DNA of 64,000 nucleotides from Eubacteriaceae bacterium (GTDB lineage Bacteria; Bacillota; Clostridia; Eubacteriales; Alkalibacteraceae). Location of the stretch: assembly GCA_003446375.1 (NCBI GenBank), contig DMAW01000117.1, positions 27,119 through 91,118 on the forward strand, in the 5' to 3' direction. Below the pieces are notes generated by a model that had not been told where the DNA came from, did no database searches, and saw nothing but the letters and a program-made list of their open reading frames with translations. A program made the translations under genes and the position numbers. The first letter of the stretch is position 1. Every line of letters starts with the position of its first letter. Of the stretch, positions 16,733-25,482 are shown piece after piece.

Positions 16733-17368
16733 TTATTCGCTCAACATATTAATCTTTTCCATGGTTTCAGGATCCATCTCTCCTGTTTCTTCTAAGTCGT
16801 TTTCCTGTTGAAAAGACATGACACCTTGCGCCGTCATGTTTCCGTAATGCCCGTCTGCTTGGCCCTCCAGATAACCTAATGCTATGAGCTTTGTCTGCAT
16901 TTCTTCGATAGCATCTCCACGCTTGCCTATTTTATAGGTTATGGATTCTGCAAACAAGCTGTCGCAGGTTTTGCTGTCAAGCTCTCCTGTGACCTCGAGT
17001 CCTTTATCCTCTTGGTATTTTTCAACAGAGGCTCTTGTTTCTTCTCCGAACAAGCCATTGGGATATTGGGATAAATAATCCGTATAGTAAAGTATCAATT
17101 GATATCTTAGGATCTCTTCTCCTTCTTTGCCCAGCACATAGGAAACTTCTTCATCATTCAGCGCCGACATGGTTTCAAAGTTCAAAGTGCCGCTTTCTTC
17201 CAATCCCTTGTCAGCTTGATAGCTGGCTACGGCATCCCTTGTAGTTTCCTGGAAATTCCCGTTTGGAATATCCTGAATGTAATCCATGTAGTAAAGGATC
17301 ATTTGAAATTCATAAACTTTATCATCTGATGAACCTATAGAATATTCTGTGCCTTCTTCCAAATCCAA
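16733..17368 (-). CDS. Triple peptidoglycan-binding domain protein, C-terminal part of a frameshifted gene
   Basis: As read, 211 residues from a TTG that has no ribosome site. It holds three peptidoglycan_binding_1 repeats (about 10-75, 80-140 and 145-211), each with the GxFGxxTxxAVxxFQxxxGL pattern (for example YPNGLFGEETRASVEKYQ and ADGHYGNMTAQGVMSFQ). The true N-terminus, with a signal peptide, is encoded in another frame at 17335-17577. One extra A in the four-A run at 17379-17382 would join them. It likely anchors in the wall; no catalytic domain is present. It sits upstream of ftsE in the same direction, with a 111-nt gap. Confidence 0.75.
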   Translation of the reverse strand: MDLEEGTEYSIGSSDDKVYEFQMILYYMDYIQDIPNGNFQETTRDAVASYQADKGLEESGTLNFETMSALNDEEVSYVLGKEGEEILRYQLILYYTDYLSQYPNGLFGEETRASVEKYQEDKGLEVTGELDSKTCDSLFAESITYKIGKRGDAIEEMQTKLIALGYLEGQADGHYGNMTAQGVMSFQQENDLEETGEMDPETMEKINMLSE

Positions 17369-17577
17369 GCTATCGTCGTTTTGCCATCTTCACCGTCCTC
17401 GCCTATCTGCTCCATCAGCGAATATCTGTCGTAAAAGGCCATTTTCATCTGGTCGCTGGATAAGCTCAGTCCCATGAGCTTGTTTTCGATTATGTTCTTT
17501 CCCTCGAAAGATGCAGACAAAGACAGCAAAAATATCAATATCCCGCAATATAGAAATATACTTTTAAATGACTTCAT
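17335..17577 (-). pseudogene. N-terminal signal-peptide fragment of the frameshifted peptidoglycan-binding protein
   Basis: Eighty codons giving a signal peptide (KSIFLYCGILIFLLSLSAS, residues 5-23) and a short charged stretch ending EDGEDGKTTIAW before a premature stop. It overlaps the following reading frame by 34 nt. Adding one A at 17379-17382 changes KTTIAW to KNDDSLDLEEG and continues into the binding repeats, giving about 279 residues in total. This is the second one-base homopolymer difference in a secreted protein in this window. The heptamer C-AAA-ACG is not a standard -1 slip site, so programmed frameshifting is unlikely. Confidence 0.65.
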
Positions 17578-17633
17578 AAATTCGTCTCCTCATATTGGTT
17601 ATTTAACAATTTTATCAACAATCGCCAGTCAAA

Positions 17634-19349
17634 TCAAGAATCAATATCTTCATCGATCCACGTCATTGCGTTAAGGGATTTGACGAGCATATTCTCAGGT
17701 TTATAAAAAATCGCCGTTTTTTTCTCTCCTCTTGGCATAGAAAAGCTCTCAAAGTAAACCTTCTTGTAGATTTCCTTTGCGGGCGCTCCCCAATAAGCCG
17801 GCAGATGCTTTTTGACAAACGCTTCATCTTTAAGCATTTCAAAAGCTTCTTCTTTGCCCGGGCTTTCATGTGGCAGGAATTTCGCAAGCGGCCACTTATT
17901 TGATATAAGATAATCCATCTTTACCAGGTTTTCGACCAGCTGTCCATCAAACTCTTTTTCCAGCAAAAATCCCATCAATATTTCATAGGCTTTATCTTTT
18001 GATACTCCGTTATCAAAGTACCCATTGGCATCCCAATAATCTGCAAGCTGCCTGAAAAACTCGAACATTGTATCCATCTCCATGTCCAAGACCATGTCTA
18101 ATGTATATTTAAAGCTTCCGCTGTTGTAGTATTTATCAACTACATGTTCTACTTTCTCAAGGATGCTTATATCGCTATAGCTAAGATAGCTGTTTTTTAA
18201 AACCTGGTACGGAGGATAATCCCTGTGCTTGTATCCATGCTTGCCAAGAAGATCCGTCATTGGAGATCCCTTTAAAATCTTTAAAAACCCAAGTTGAAGC
18301 ATATGGGGCTTAAGTTCTATTATCTCATTAAATGAAATCGCAAAATCATCTATGGTTTCAAAAGGCAATCCTGCTATCAGATCCAGGTGCATATGGATAT
18401 TTTGAAGCCTAAGGATTTTCTTGGCATTTTCCTTTATTTTTTTTATGTCGGTCTTTCTGTTTATTTCTTTTAATGTCTTTTCGTGTACCGATTGTACGCC
18501 TACCTCTAGCTGAATGAGCCCCGGAGGGCTTTTTGATAAAATATCTATGGTCTCCTCGTCCAACAGATCTGCCGCTATTTCAAAATGAAAATTCGTCCTT
18601 TGGTTGTTTTGAACGATGTATCTGAGTATCTCCTTGCTTCTTTCTTTATCGCAATTAAAAGTCCTGTCCACGAATTTTACCTGTCCTACTCCTAATTCTA
18701 TAAACCTTCCTACATCTGCTTTTACCTTTTCGATAGATCTGAATCTCATGCTTTTTTCCACAGATGACATGCAATATGCGCAGGCAAAAGGACACCCTCG
18801 GCTGCCCTCGTAGTAGATTATTCTTCCATCAAGGTTTTCTAGCTCTTCGCAAGGATACGCCTCTTCCAATCCGTCCATGTCCAACAGGTCGAATCCATCT
18901 TTCGTAGATATTATTTCATCAGATTTCCTGTATGTAATGGAAGGCAGCATGCTTATATCCGAACCTGATTTTAATGCGTAGATCAACCTTCTAAAAGCAG
19001 CTTCTCCTTCTCCTCTGACGATAAAATCCAAATTGTAGCTCTTTATTTGAGCTTCGGATTCAAAAGAGACTTCCGGCCCTCCTGCAACGATTATGGATTC
19101 AGGCATTATCTTTTTTAGGTTTCTTGTAAGCTTGGCCGTTTTCTCGCTATTCCAGATGTATACTGAAAATGCATATACATCGGCCTTTTCTTCTGCAAGC
19201 TTGCTTAATACGCTTTCAAGGTTATCGTTTATGGTAAATTCTCTAAGTATGACTTCTCCCTGATCAAAGTCAAGGTTTGATTTTATTGACCTGATCGCCA
19301 GATTTGTATGGATATATTTTGAGTTGAGGCTTGTAAGCACTATTTTCAT
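17634..19349 (-). CDS. B12-binding-domain radical SAM protein with C-terminal DUF4080
   Basis: A 571-residue protein of unknown reaction. Residues 1-130 form a cobalamin-binding-like domain (MKIVLTSLNSKYIHTNLAIRS, VAGGPEVSFE, VRGEGE). The radical SAM core follows, with the iron-sulfur ligands CPFACAYC (about 187-194), VDRTFNC and GVQSVHEKTL. The C-terminal ~200 residues match the DUF4080 part of clostridial homologues. Such proteins usually perform methylation or C-C chemistry with SAM and possibly B12, but the classic His ligand of B12 (DxHxxG) is not evident, so the cofactor is uncertain. It stands alone between the wall module and transketolase. Confidence 0.85.
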   Translation of the reverse strand: MKIVLTSLNSKYIHTNLAIRSIKSNLDFDQGEVILREFTINDNLESVLSKLAEEKADVYAFSVYIWNSEKTAKLTRNLKKIMPESIIVAGGPEVSFESEAQIKSYNLDFIVRGEGEAAFRRLIYALKSGSDISMLPSITYRKSDEIISTKDGFDLLDMDGLEEAYPCEELENLDGRIIYYEGSRGCPFACAYCMSSVEKSMRFRSIEKVKADVGRFIELGVGQVKFVDRTFNCDKERSKEILRYIVQNNQRTNFHFEIAADLLDEETIDILSKSPPGLIQLEVGVQSVHEKTLKEINRKTDIKKIKENAKKILRLQNIHMHLDLIAGLPFETIDDFAISFNEIIELKPHMLQLGFLKILKGSPMTDLLGKHGYKHRDYPPYQVLKNSYLSYSDISILEKVEHVVDKYYNSGSFKYTLDMVLDMEMDTMFEFFRQLADYWDANGYFDNGVSKDKAYEILMGFLLEKEFDGQLVENLVKMDYLISNKWPLAKFLPHESPGKEEAFEMLKDEAFVKKHLPAYWGAPAKEIYKKVYFESFSMPRGEKKTAIFYKPENMLVKSLNAMTWIDEDIDS

Positions 19350-19393
19350 TTTACTATTCCTTTATGATTTATTCAGAGTTCATTATAACATAT

Positions 19394-19425
19394 AAAAGAC
19401 GATTTGCAGTGCAAATCGCCTTTTG
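19394..19425 (-). terminator. Terminator after transketolase
   Basis: Stem CAAAAGGCGATTTGC/GCAAATCGTCTTTT (one mismatch) with a short loop, just past the stop at 19443 on the minus strand. Confidence 0.8.
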
Positions 19426-19442
19426 TTGATAAATCTATTTGT

Positions 19443-21413
19443 TTACAGCATATCCTTTACTATTTTAACCAGATTATCCACATTGAATCCATAGTTGTGG
19501 ATTATCTCTTCTCCTTTTGCGCTTGCTCCAAATCTATCGATGGCAAGGTTTCTGCCCTTCTTGCCTGTAAACTCAGCCCAGCCGAAAGACGAGCCCATCT
19601 CTACCGAAACTCTCTTTTTGACGCTTTTGGGAAGCACGGATTCTTTGTATTTGTCGCTTTGCTTCTTAAATCTAAACATCGAAGGCATAGAGACCACTCT
19701 GACGTCTATTTTCTCTTTTTGGAGCGCTTTTTGTGCTTCCAGCGCTAAAGATACTTCACTGCCTGTTGCTATGATTATGGCCTGCGCCTCTTTCTTTTCA
19801 GCAGATATGACGTATCCTCCCTTTTCAACGCCTTTAAAGCTTGCATTTTCCAGGGTGGGCACATTTTGCCTTGTAAGAAGTATGGACGTGGGAACATCCT
19901 TTGACTCAAGAGCCAATATCCATGCCGCTTTTGTTTCATTGGCATCCGCCGGCCTGATCACATCCATATTGGGCATGGCCCTTAATCCTGCAAGTTGCTC
20001 TACCGGCTCATGAGTCGGTCCATCTTCTCCCACTGCTACAGAATCGTGGGTAAAAGCAAATATGGATGGTATGCCCATAAGAGCTGCCAATCTCATGGAA
20101 GGCCTCATATAATCGCTGAATATGAAAAATCCTCCTGCAAAGCCTTTAATCCCATGCAGCACCAATCCATTTACGATAGCTGCCATAGCATGTTCCCTCA
20201 CTCCAAAGTTAATGTTCCTGCCCAAGGGGTTTTCAGGCCCGAAATCCCCGCCTATTCCCTTGACCTTGGTTGAAGATGACAAGTCTGCGCTTCCTCCCAT
20301 CAAAAGCGGGTTCTTCTCCTGAAGAATTTTCAACATGTCTCCGGAAGATGCTCTGGTAGCCAGCAAGTCCTTGGGCTCATAGCCTTCAAGCACGCAGCTG
20401 TAGTCTATATCCAAATTTTCGCCTTTCATCAAGGCTTCTATTATCTTGCCCTCAATTGGATAAGTATTTTTGTATCTATCTACCATGGACATCCAAACAT
20501 TGTAGCCGTTCATCCCTTTAAGATCGTTGGATTCTCTAAAATCTTCGTAGACTTCTTCCGGAATCTCAAAAGGCGGATGGTGCCATCCCAAAGCCTGCCT
20601 TGTCGCCTTTGTATTTTCTTCGCCTAATGGAGCTCCATGTGTTGCGCTTTGTCCCTGTTGGGGAGAACCATGGCCTATTATGGTCTTTACTTCGATCAAA
20701 GTAGGTCCAGGCATGGTCTTTGCCCTTTCTATTGCACCGGAAATATCTTCAGTAAGCTCTCCGTCTTCAACTTTTATGTAGCTCCAGTTCATAGCTTCAA
20801 ACTTGGCTTTGATATTTTCGCTTGTAGCCATCTTAATCGGCCCGTCAAGCTGGATGTCGTTTGAGTCAAACAGCACAATAAGCTTGTCAAGGCCCAGGTG
20901 TCCAGCCAGCGATGCCGACTCCATTGCAACTCCTTCTTGCAGATCTCCATCGCCGCAAAGCACATAAGTATAGTGGTCGATCACTGTAAATTCGTCTTTG
21001 TTCAATTGGGCTCCGAGATATCTTTCAGCAATAGCCATTCCTACTGCATTTGATATTCCTTGTCCCAATGGTCCCGTAGTGGCTTCAATCCCTTCTGTGT
21101 GCCCGTACTCAGGATGTCCCGGAGTTTTAGACCCCCACTGCCTAAAATTCTTAAGCTCCTCCATGTCAAGGTCATAGCCTGCCAAATGCAGCGCCGAATA
21201 TATCAAAGCTGAACCATGTCCTGCCGAAAGCACGAACCTGTCCCGATTTAACCAGTTCGGTTTTTCCGGATTATATGATAGGTGTTTGGTAAACAACGTA
21301 TACATCATAGGCGCTGCTCCAAGCACTATCCCAGGGTGCCCGCTGTTAGCTTTATTAACCATGTCTACTCCAAGCATCCTTAGAGCATTTATTGACTGTA
21401 TTTTTTTATTCAT
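19443..21413 (-). CDS. tkt: Transketolase
   Basis: Thiamine-diphosphate enzyme moving two-carbon units in the non-oxidative pentose-phosphate pathway. The full-length 656-residue protein has GHPGIVLGAAPM, the TPP/metal motif GDGDLQEGVAMESASLAGHLGLDKLI, GHGSPQQG, and in the pyrimidine domain REHAMAAIVNGL and THDSVAVGEDGPTHEPVEQLA. The ATG at 21413 is close to a weak AGGAT site. It is monocistronic: a promoter-like region lies upstream and a terminator downstream. It works with the rpiB and transaldolase products encoded at 6.2-7.5 kb. Confidence 0.96.
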   Translation of the reverse strand: MNKKIQSINALRMLGVDMVNKANSGHPGIVLGAAPMMYTLFTKHLSYNPEKPNWLNRDRFVLSAGHGSALIYSALHLAGYDLDMEELKNFRQWGSKTPGHPEYGHTEGIEATTGPLGQGISNAVGMAIAERYLGAQLNKDEFTVIDHYTYVLCGDGDLQEGVAMESASLAGHLGLDKLIVLFDSNDIQLDGPIKMATSENIKAKFEAMNWSYIKVEDGELTEDISGAIERAKTMPGPTLIEVKTIIGHGSPQQGQSATHGAPLGEENTKATRQALGWHHPPFEIPEEVYEDFRESNDLKGMNGYNVWMSMVDRYKNTYPIEGKIIEALMKGENLDIDYSCVLEGYEPKDLLATRASSGDMLKILQEKNPLLMGGSADLSSSTKVKGIGGDFGPENPLGRNINFGVREHAMAAIVNGLVLHGIKGFAGGFFIFSDYMRPSMRLAALMGIPSIFAFTHDSVAVGEDGPTHEPVEQLAGLRAMPNMDVIRPADANETKAAWILALESKDVPTSILLTRQNVPTLENASFKGVEKGGYVISAEKKEAQAIIIATGSEVSLALEAQKALQKEKIDVRVVSMPSMFRFKKQSDKYKESVLPKSVKKRVSVEMGSSFGWAEFTGKKGRNLAIDRFGASAKGEEIIHNYGFNVDNLVKIVKDML

Positions 21414-21454
21414 ATCCTGTAATACCCCTCTTTCGAAAAATTTTCTACACTTGA

Positions 21455-21484
21455 TTATTACCCTAAAAGAAGAAATCTACACAA
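21455..21484 (-). promoter_or_regulatory. Putative sigma-A promoter of tkt
   Basis: Minus-strand TTGTGT (21479-21484), an 18-nt spacer and TAATAA (21455-21460), about 40 nt upstream of the start codon. Confidence 0.4.
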
Positions 21485-21505
21485 CAAAAAAACCGCTTGC
21501 GCGGT
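21485..21505 (-). terminator. Terminator after csrA
   Basis: ACCGC-GCAA-GCGGT followed by seven Ts on the minus strand, immediately after the csrA stop. It ends the flgM-to-csrA operon. Confidence 0.88.
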
Positions 21506-21723
21506 CAAAGGTTTTTTAGCTTGCTGAAGCTGTCCATGGATACATTGGCAGCTTGTGCGTTTTCATTTTTGATATCGTCGAATACTTCTTTTCTTAATAT
21601 GCTTATGTTCTTCGGAGCCTCGATCCCTATCTTTATCTTGCCGTCTCCCATTTCGAGCACTTTTATCTCGATCCTATCGTCAATCATAATGCTTTCGCCG
21701 GCTTTTCTGTTTAGAATCAGCAT
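21505..21723 (-). CDS. csrA: Carbon storage regulator CsrA
   Basis: Dimeric RNA-binding protein that blocks translation by binding GGA motifs, in Gram-positives chiefly flagellin mRNA. The 72-residue protein has the canonical start MLILNRKAGESIMIDDRIEIKV and the binding region IGIEAPKNISILRKEV. It overlaps the end of fliW by 7 nt, so the regulator and its antagonist are made together. It lies last in a late flagellar operon, matching the Bacillus FliW-CsrA partner-switching circuit. Confidence 0.96.
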   Translation of the reverse strand: MLILNRKAGESIMIDDRIEIKVLEMGDGKIKIGIEAPKNISILRKEVFDDIKNENAQAANVSMDSFSKLKNL

Positions 21724-22160
21724 CTTTGGGCCTCGTCATGGAAATACAATGGGTGTTTCACCGAATACGTCCCTTCGCTTAAAACGTACTGTTTTCCTTT
21801 TCCACAGGATATGTTCATTACTACGGGAGCCAACAGGTTGATAGTGCTCTTTTCAAAATCATCTGATAGGGTGACGATATTTATGATAGCTATATCTTCT
21901 TTTTTATTTATGTCTATTTTCATAAGCTCTTCATCAGGTATGTCTATTTCATAGTCGCAGACAAAACGCCATGGATCTGCCACCACAAATGAAACGTATT
22001 GTCTATCTATGTCCTGCATCACTTTAAATACTTCATTGTCCGGTATGTCCAAAAGGACGAATCTTTTGCTGTCTTCAAAGCCTAAAATGCCTTCCGGAAA
22101 GTCTATTATTGAATCCTCGCTTATTTCTGCTTCTCCTAGAAACTTTGTCAGGATCTTCAT
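21717..22160 (-). CDS. fliW: Flagellar assembly factor FliW
   Basis: A 147-residue protein that binds flagellin and, when free, sequesters CsrA; this couples flagellin synthesis to secretion. Family marks are the DFPEGILGFED start, FVVADPWRFVCDYEIDIPDEE and the late INLLAPVVMN segment. The ATG at 22160 has an AAGGAG site 7 nt upstream; the ATG 6 nt earlier is too close to that site. It lies between flgL and csrA, as in Bacillus. Confidence 0.95.
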   Translation of the reverse strand: MKILTKFLGEAEISEDSIIDFPEGILGFEDSKRFVLLDIPDNEVFKVMQDIDRQYVSFVVADPWRFVCDYEIDIPDEELMKIDINKKEDIAIINIVTLSDDFEKSTINLLAPVVMNISCGKGKQYVLSEGTYSVKHPLYFHDEAQRC

Positions 22161-22190
22161 TTGCATTCTCCTTGTATCGTATGTTTATTG

Positions 22191-23096
22191 CTATCTTATA
22201 TAATCCAGCAGGCTAGGCTGGAGAATCTTTGCGCCGGTAGACAGAGAAGCTTGATAGACCGTTGACATCATGCTAAATTCCATCATCTTTTCCGCAATAT
22301 CGATATCTTCGCTTTTGGATAACAGCTCCGTCATATTGAGATTTTCTGCCTCATTTCTCTGCTGGGCAGCTTCAAGTCGGTTATATACAGCTCCCATCTT
22401 GGATCTAAACCTGATTACGTTGTCTATGTGCTTGTCCATGTCTCCAAGAAGATCCTTAGACAGAGCCTCAAGGTCTCCGTCTTCAAGGGCTTGCTTCACG
22501 CTAAGGAGAATCTCTCCAAGATCGTCGTTTCCCGTTACAGTCCCTTCGGTTGTAGTAAAGAGGCTTCCATCGCTCAACAAGTCGATTCCTACTTTAGGTG
22601 CGATTTCCCGGGAAATATTGTTGTTGTCTCCATTGTATGCCATCAGTCCTCCTTCTACGCTGAAAGGAGGCTCTGTAGTCTTTTGCCCTCCAAAGATATA
22701 CCTTCCGTCAAAATTCGTATTGAACAGCTGGGTCAGCTGCTCGGTCAGCATGGACATTTCATCTACAAGCGCCGATCTGTCCGTATCAGAAAGAGTCCCG
22801 TTGGATCCGTAAACTATAAGATCCCTGGCTCTTAGCAAAGTAGCAGAAACCTCGCTTAAGGAACCGTCTGCAGTTTTAGCCCATCCAAGGGAATCCTCGA
22901 TGTTCTTCTTGAACTGTTCATTTTCACTAATCGAATTGCCAAGGTTCATTATCCTTGACACCTTCATGGGGTCATCAGAAGGCTTGCTGACTTCTTTTCC
23001 CGAGGAAAGTTGATTTTGATATTTCTGCATCTGTTTTAAGTTTCTATTTAAATTTCTTAAATAATTGCCTGTAAGTGTATTGTTTGTTATTCTCAC
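22191..23096 (-). CDS. flgL: Flagellar hook-associated protein 3 (hook-filament junction)
   Basis: Structural protein linking hook and filament, exported by the flagellar secretion system. The 301-residue protein has the flagellin-like N-terminus MRITNNTLTGNYLRNLNRNLK with LSSGKEVSKPSDDP, a coiled N-terminal domain, and a C-terminal helix ending TVYQASLSTGAKILQPSLLDYI. It follows flgK by 12 nt and precedes fliW. Confidence 0.96.
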   Translation of the reverse strand: MRITNNTLTGNYLRNLNRNLKQMQKYQNQLSSGKEVSKPSDDPMKVSRIMNLGNSISENEQFKKNIEDSLGWAKTADGSLSEVSATLLRARDLIVYGSNGTLSDTDRSALVDEMSMLTEQLTQLFNTNFDGRYIFGGQKTTEPPFSVEGGLMAYNGDNNNISREIAPKVGIDLLSDGSLFTTTEGTVTGNDDLGEILLSVKQALEDGDLEALSKDLLGDMDKHIDNVIRFRSKMGAVYNRLEAAQQRNEAENLNMTELLSKSEDIDIAEKMMEFSMMSTVYQASLSTGAKILQPSLLDYIR

Positions 23097-23108
23097 ATCA
23101 AATCTCCC

Positions 23109-24644
23109 CTATACCCCTGTTCTATTTATCAAAGTGTCCAGCATCTCCGACAATGTTGATATGACTTTGGAATTGGCGTCAAAGCTCCTTTGAAACTTGA
23201 TAAGGTTTGTTACTTCTTCGTCTATTGATACTCCGGAAACGGATTCTCTCCTATTGTTCAGCTGCGCCATCAAGGATTCTTGATTGCTTGCCATATTGTT
23301 GGCATGCTCCGTCGATATCCCTACTTTTATGACTACATCCCTGTAGCTTCCCTCCATGGTCACTCCCCCGGGCACGTCCGCTATTTTCATCGAGGTGCTA
23401 TCGTAGACGAAGCTAGCTAGGTCCTTGAAGTTTATCTTGGTATTTCTAAGATTTGCTATAGCTAAAGCCCTGGATCCGTCACCTGCCGGAGAAGCATCCG
23501 TCTTTCCTGTCGCCACTAGGCTCTCGTTTGAAAGTATCGCATCATTTACCCTGAAATTCAGTGCATTCTTCACCCCTGTTCCAAAAACGAAAAAGTCATT
23601 GCCTGCAACTTCGCTGTGTATCGTGTTTACCAACTGTGCTGTCCCTCTTGCGAATACGTCAAGTTCTTCTCTTCTTGACTCTATTTCATTCAAGGCTTCT
23701 ATGTTTCCGCCTATTTCCCCTGATCTGATGCTTGCAGAATTTATTGAATCTGCAGATTCATCATAAAAAACAGGGCTTCCGTTTCTGAACTGTTCTGCAT
23801 CTTCAGCGCTCATGGTAAGGATCTTTTGATTTGTGGTGTCGCCTTGTATAGATATCAATAGGGAAACTGTTCCGTCCCCATTGTCTTCACTGCCGCTTAT
23901 GACGCTGAGCTTTTCATCCTTGCTCTCTCCGGTAACCTCTGCTCCGCCGATCTTTATGGATACCCGTCCCCATTTGTCGTAATCTTCAGTAAAGTCCGAA
24001 AGTCCCGAAAGCCTTTTCATAAGCAGATCTCTCTCGTCGAGCAGATCGTTTGGACTATGTCCTTTTACCGTTATGTTGAATATTTGATCATTGACGGTAT
24101 TAAGCTGGCTGATGATTGAATTTACGTCGTATATGTTCTTTTCTATGTTTCCCACCGTATCTGCCTTGAGCTCATCGATTTGATTTGCCATATGATTTAC
24201 AGTATCGGCAAATGTCTTTGATTTTTCCGCGACTATGCTTTGAGCATTGAGGCTCTCAGGATTTTTGCTAAGCTCCTGCCATGAATTGAACATCTCTCCC
24301 ATTGCAAAATTGAGCCCCGTTTCAGATGGCTCGTTAAAGACCATTTCGATTTGGGCCATTACTTCGCTCTTTGCAATGTACTTGTTCAGCGTGCTGTTTT
24401 CATTTCTTATCTGATAGTCTACAAATTCATCCACCATTCTTACGACGCTTTCAAGCTTTACCCCTGTGCCTAGCTGCCCGACACCTGCATAATCATATGC
24501 AGTATCTGCCTTAAGCTCCACTCGTTGCCTGGAAAAGCCCTCGGTGTTTGCATTTGAGATGTTGTGTCCTGTTGTATGAAGGGCAGTCTGCTGGGCGTTT
24601 AGCCCTTTGACTGCCGTATTGAACGTATTGAATAATCCTGCCAT
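23109..24644 (-). CDS. flgK: Flagellar hook-associated protein 1
   Basis: Hook-proximal junction protein of 511 residues. The N-terminal segment GLFNTFNTAVKGLNAQQTALHTTGHNISNANTEGFSRQ is the rod-hook-family signature split here across residues 3-40. The C-terminus (EEVTNLIKFQRSFDANSKVISTLSEMLDTLI region) matches the conserved FlgK tail. The central domain is of average length. It is preceded by its chaperone gene flgN and followed by flgL. Confidence 0.96.
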   Translation of the reverse strand: MAGLFNTFNTAVKGLNAQQTALHTTGHNISNANTEGFSRQRVELKADTAYDYAGVGQLGTGVKLESVVRMVDEFVDYQIRNENSTLNKYIAKSEVMAQIEMVFNEPSETGLNFAMGEMFNSWQELSKNPESLNAQSIVAEKSKTFADTVNHMANQIDELKADTVGNIEKNIYDVNSIISQLNTVNDQIFNITVKGHSPNDLLDERDLLMKRLSGLSDFTEDYDKWGRVSIKIGGAEVTGESKDEKLSVISGSEDNGDGTVSLLISIQGDTTNQKILTMSAEDAEQFRNGSPVFYDESADSINSASIRSGEIGGNIEALNEIESRREELDVFARGTAQLVNTIHSEVAGNDFFVFGTGVKNALNFRVNDAILSNESLVATGKTDASPAGDGSRALAIANLRNTKINFKDLASFVYDSTSMKIADVPGGVTMEGSYRDVVIKVGISTEHANNMASNQESLMAQLNNRRESVSGVSIDEEVTNLIKFQRSFDANSKVISTLSEMLDTLINRTGV

Positions 24645-24653
24645 AAGTCACCC

Positions 24654-25025
24654 CTATACCGATTGGTCCACGATGCTGATCTCTTTTTGACCGCTGATCG
24701 TTCCCTTTGAAGAATACGTATTGTATCTCGACGTGTTGCTTTTAGATAGCGCCTTTAATATGTGGTCTTGAAAGCTCAAAGCCTGCTGGGTCAGAAGGTA
24801 GTTGGTCTCCTGAAGGGCGTCTATTTCAGCCACGAGGCTTTTTACGGCTTCTGCTTCACTTAGATCCATATCTTCAAAAGCCTTTATTTTATCGATATAC
24901 TCCAGCTTCTTCTTTGTTATTGCCGTCAAGGCTTCTCCGTCTCCTCGTATCAAAACGGCTTTCTCCTCACTTAGGACCTTTATCATATCCCTAAGCACAG
25001 ACTCAAGTTTTTTTATAGCGCTCAT
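24654..25025 (-). CDS. flgN: FlgN-family flagellar export chaperone
   Basis: A 123-residue helical protein with the shape and position of FlgN, the chaperone for FlgK and FlgL: acidic heptads (residues 5-95) and a low-complexity Ser/Thr/Lys tail. Sequence conservation in this family is poor, so the call rests largely on its place between flgM and flgK. The start overlaps the flgM stop by 4 nt. Confidence 0.82.
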   Translation of the reverse strand: MSAIKKLESVLRDMIKVLSEEKAVLIRGDGEALTAITKKKLEYIDKIKAFEDMDLSEAEAVKSLVAEIDALQETNYLLTQQALSFQDHILKALSKSNTSRYNTYSSKGTISGQKEISIVDQSV

Positions 25026-25312
25026 TTTGACTCAAGCCTTTCAGAATCGATTTTTTCAAGAATCTTGTCCGCTAATTCCTCTGTATCCACCTTGTATGTT
25101 CCCTGTTGTATGGATCTTCTGATCTTTTCGACTTTTTCAGAGAAATTCGACTCTTCTGACTCGCTGATCCTTTTGATGAGTTCCTTAGCCTGGGATGATA
25201 TCTCAACGGTAGATTTGTTTGATGTGGAGCCCGGAACGTATCCTTTTTTCGCTTCGTCCTTTGTCTTATATGCGTTGTTTATGTAATTGCTGTGAAATTT
25301 GTCGATTTTCAT
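25022..25312 (-). CDS. flgM: Anti-sigma-28 factor FlgM
   Basis: Small 96-residue inhibitor of the flagellar sigma factor; its export on hook completion frees sigma-28. A disordered N-terminal half is followed by the C-terminal sigma-binding part with VEISSQAKELIKRI and VEKIRRSIQQGTYKVDTEELADKIL, as in FlgM. The ATG at 25312 has a GAGGTG site; a GTG 9 nt upstream is in frame. It is first in the operon and is preceded by a sigma-28-like promoter, giving the expected negative feedback. Confidence 0.93.
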   Translation of the reverse strand: MKIDKFHSNYINNAYKTKDEAKKGYVPGSTSNKSTVEISSQAKELIKRISESEESNFSEKVEKIRRSIQQGTYKVDTEELADKILEKIDSERLESK

Positions 25313-25346
25313 TGATTTCACCTCGATTTAATATCCTTTATATATA

Positions 25347-25373
25347 ATATCGTAAGTAATTCGGATTTGTTAA
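25347..25373 (-). promoter_or_regulatory. Sigma-28 (SigD/FliA)-like promoter of the flgM operon
   Basis: Minus-strand TTAAC (25369-25373), a 15-nt spacer and ACGATAT (25347-25353), close to the TAAA-N15-GCCGATAT consensus. It is 35 nt before the flgM start. Confidence 0.6.
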
Positions 25374-25444
25374 GGGTTAATTATAAATTAAGGCCCAAAA
25401 AAATAAAACACACTTCCTGAGGAAGCAGAAAGTCGGAAAGCTGT

Positions 25445-25482
25445 AAATGACAAAGGAACGCCTAGGCGCTCCCTTGTCATTT
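25445..25482 (-). terminator. Terminator at the end of the chemotaxis operon
   Basis: Long inverted repeat of about 18-19 bp (AAATGACAAGGGAGCGCC with its G-T-tolerant complement, centre CCTAGG) that contains the fliY stop codon. The run of T is weak, so it may also act as a processing site. Confidence 0.7.

Noticed and set aside
17335..17389. Programmed -1 frameshift
   Set aside because: The C-AAA-ACG sequence is not a standard slippery heptamer and no stimulatory hairpin or internal Shine-Dalgarno was recognised.
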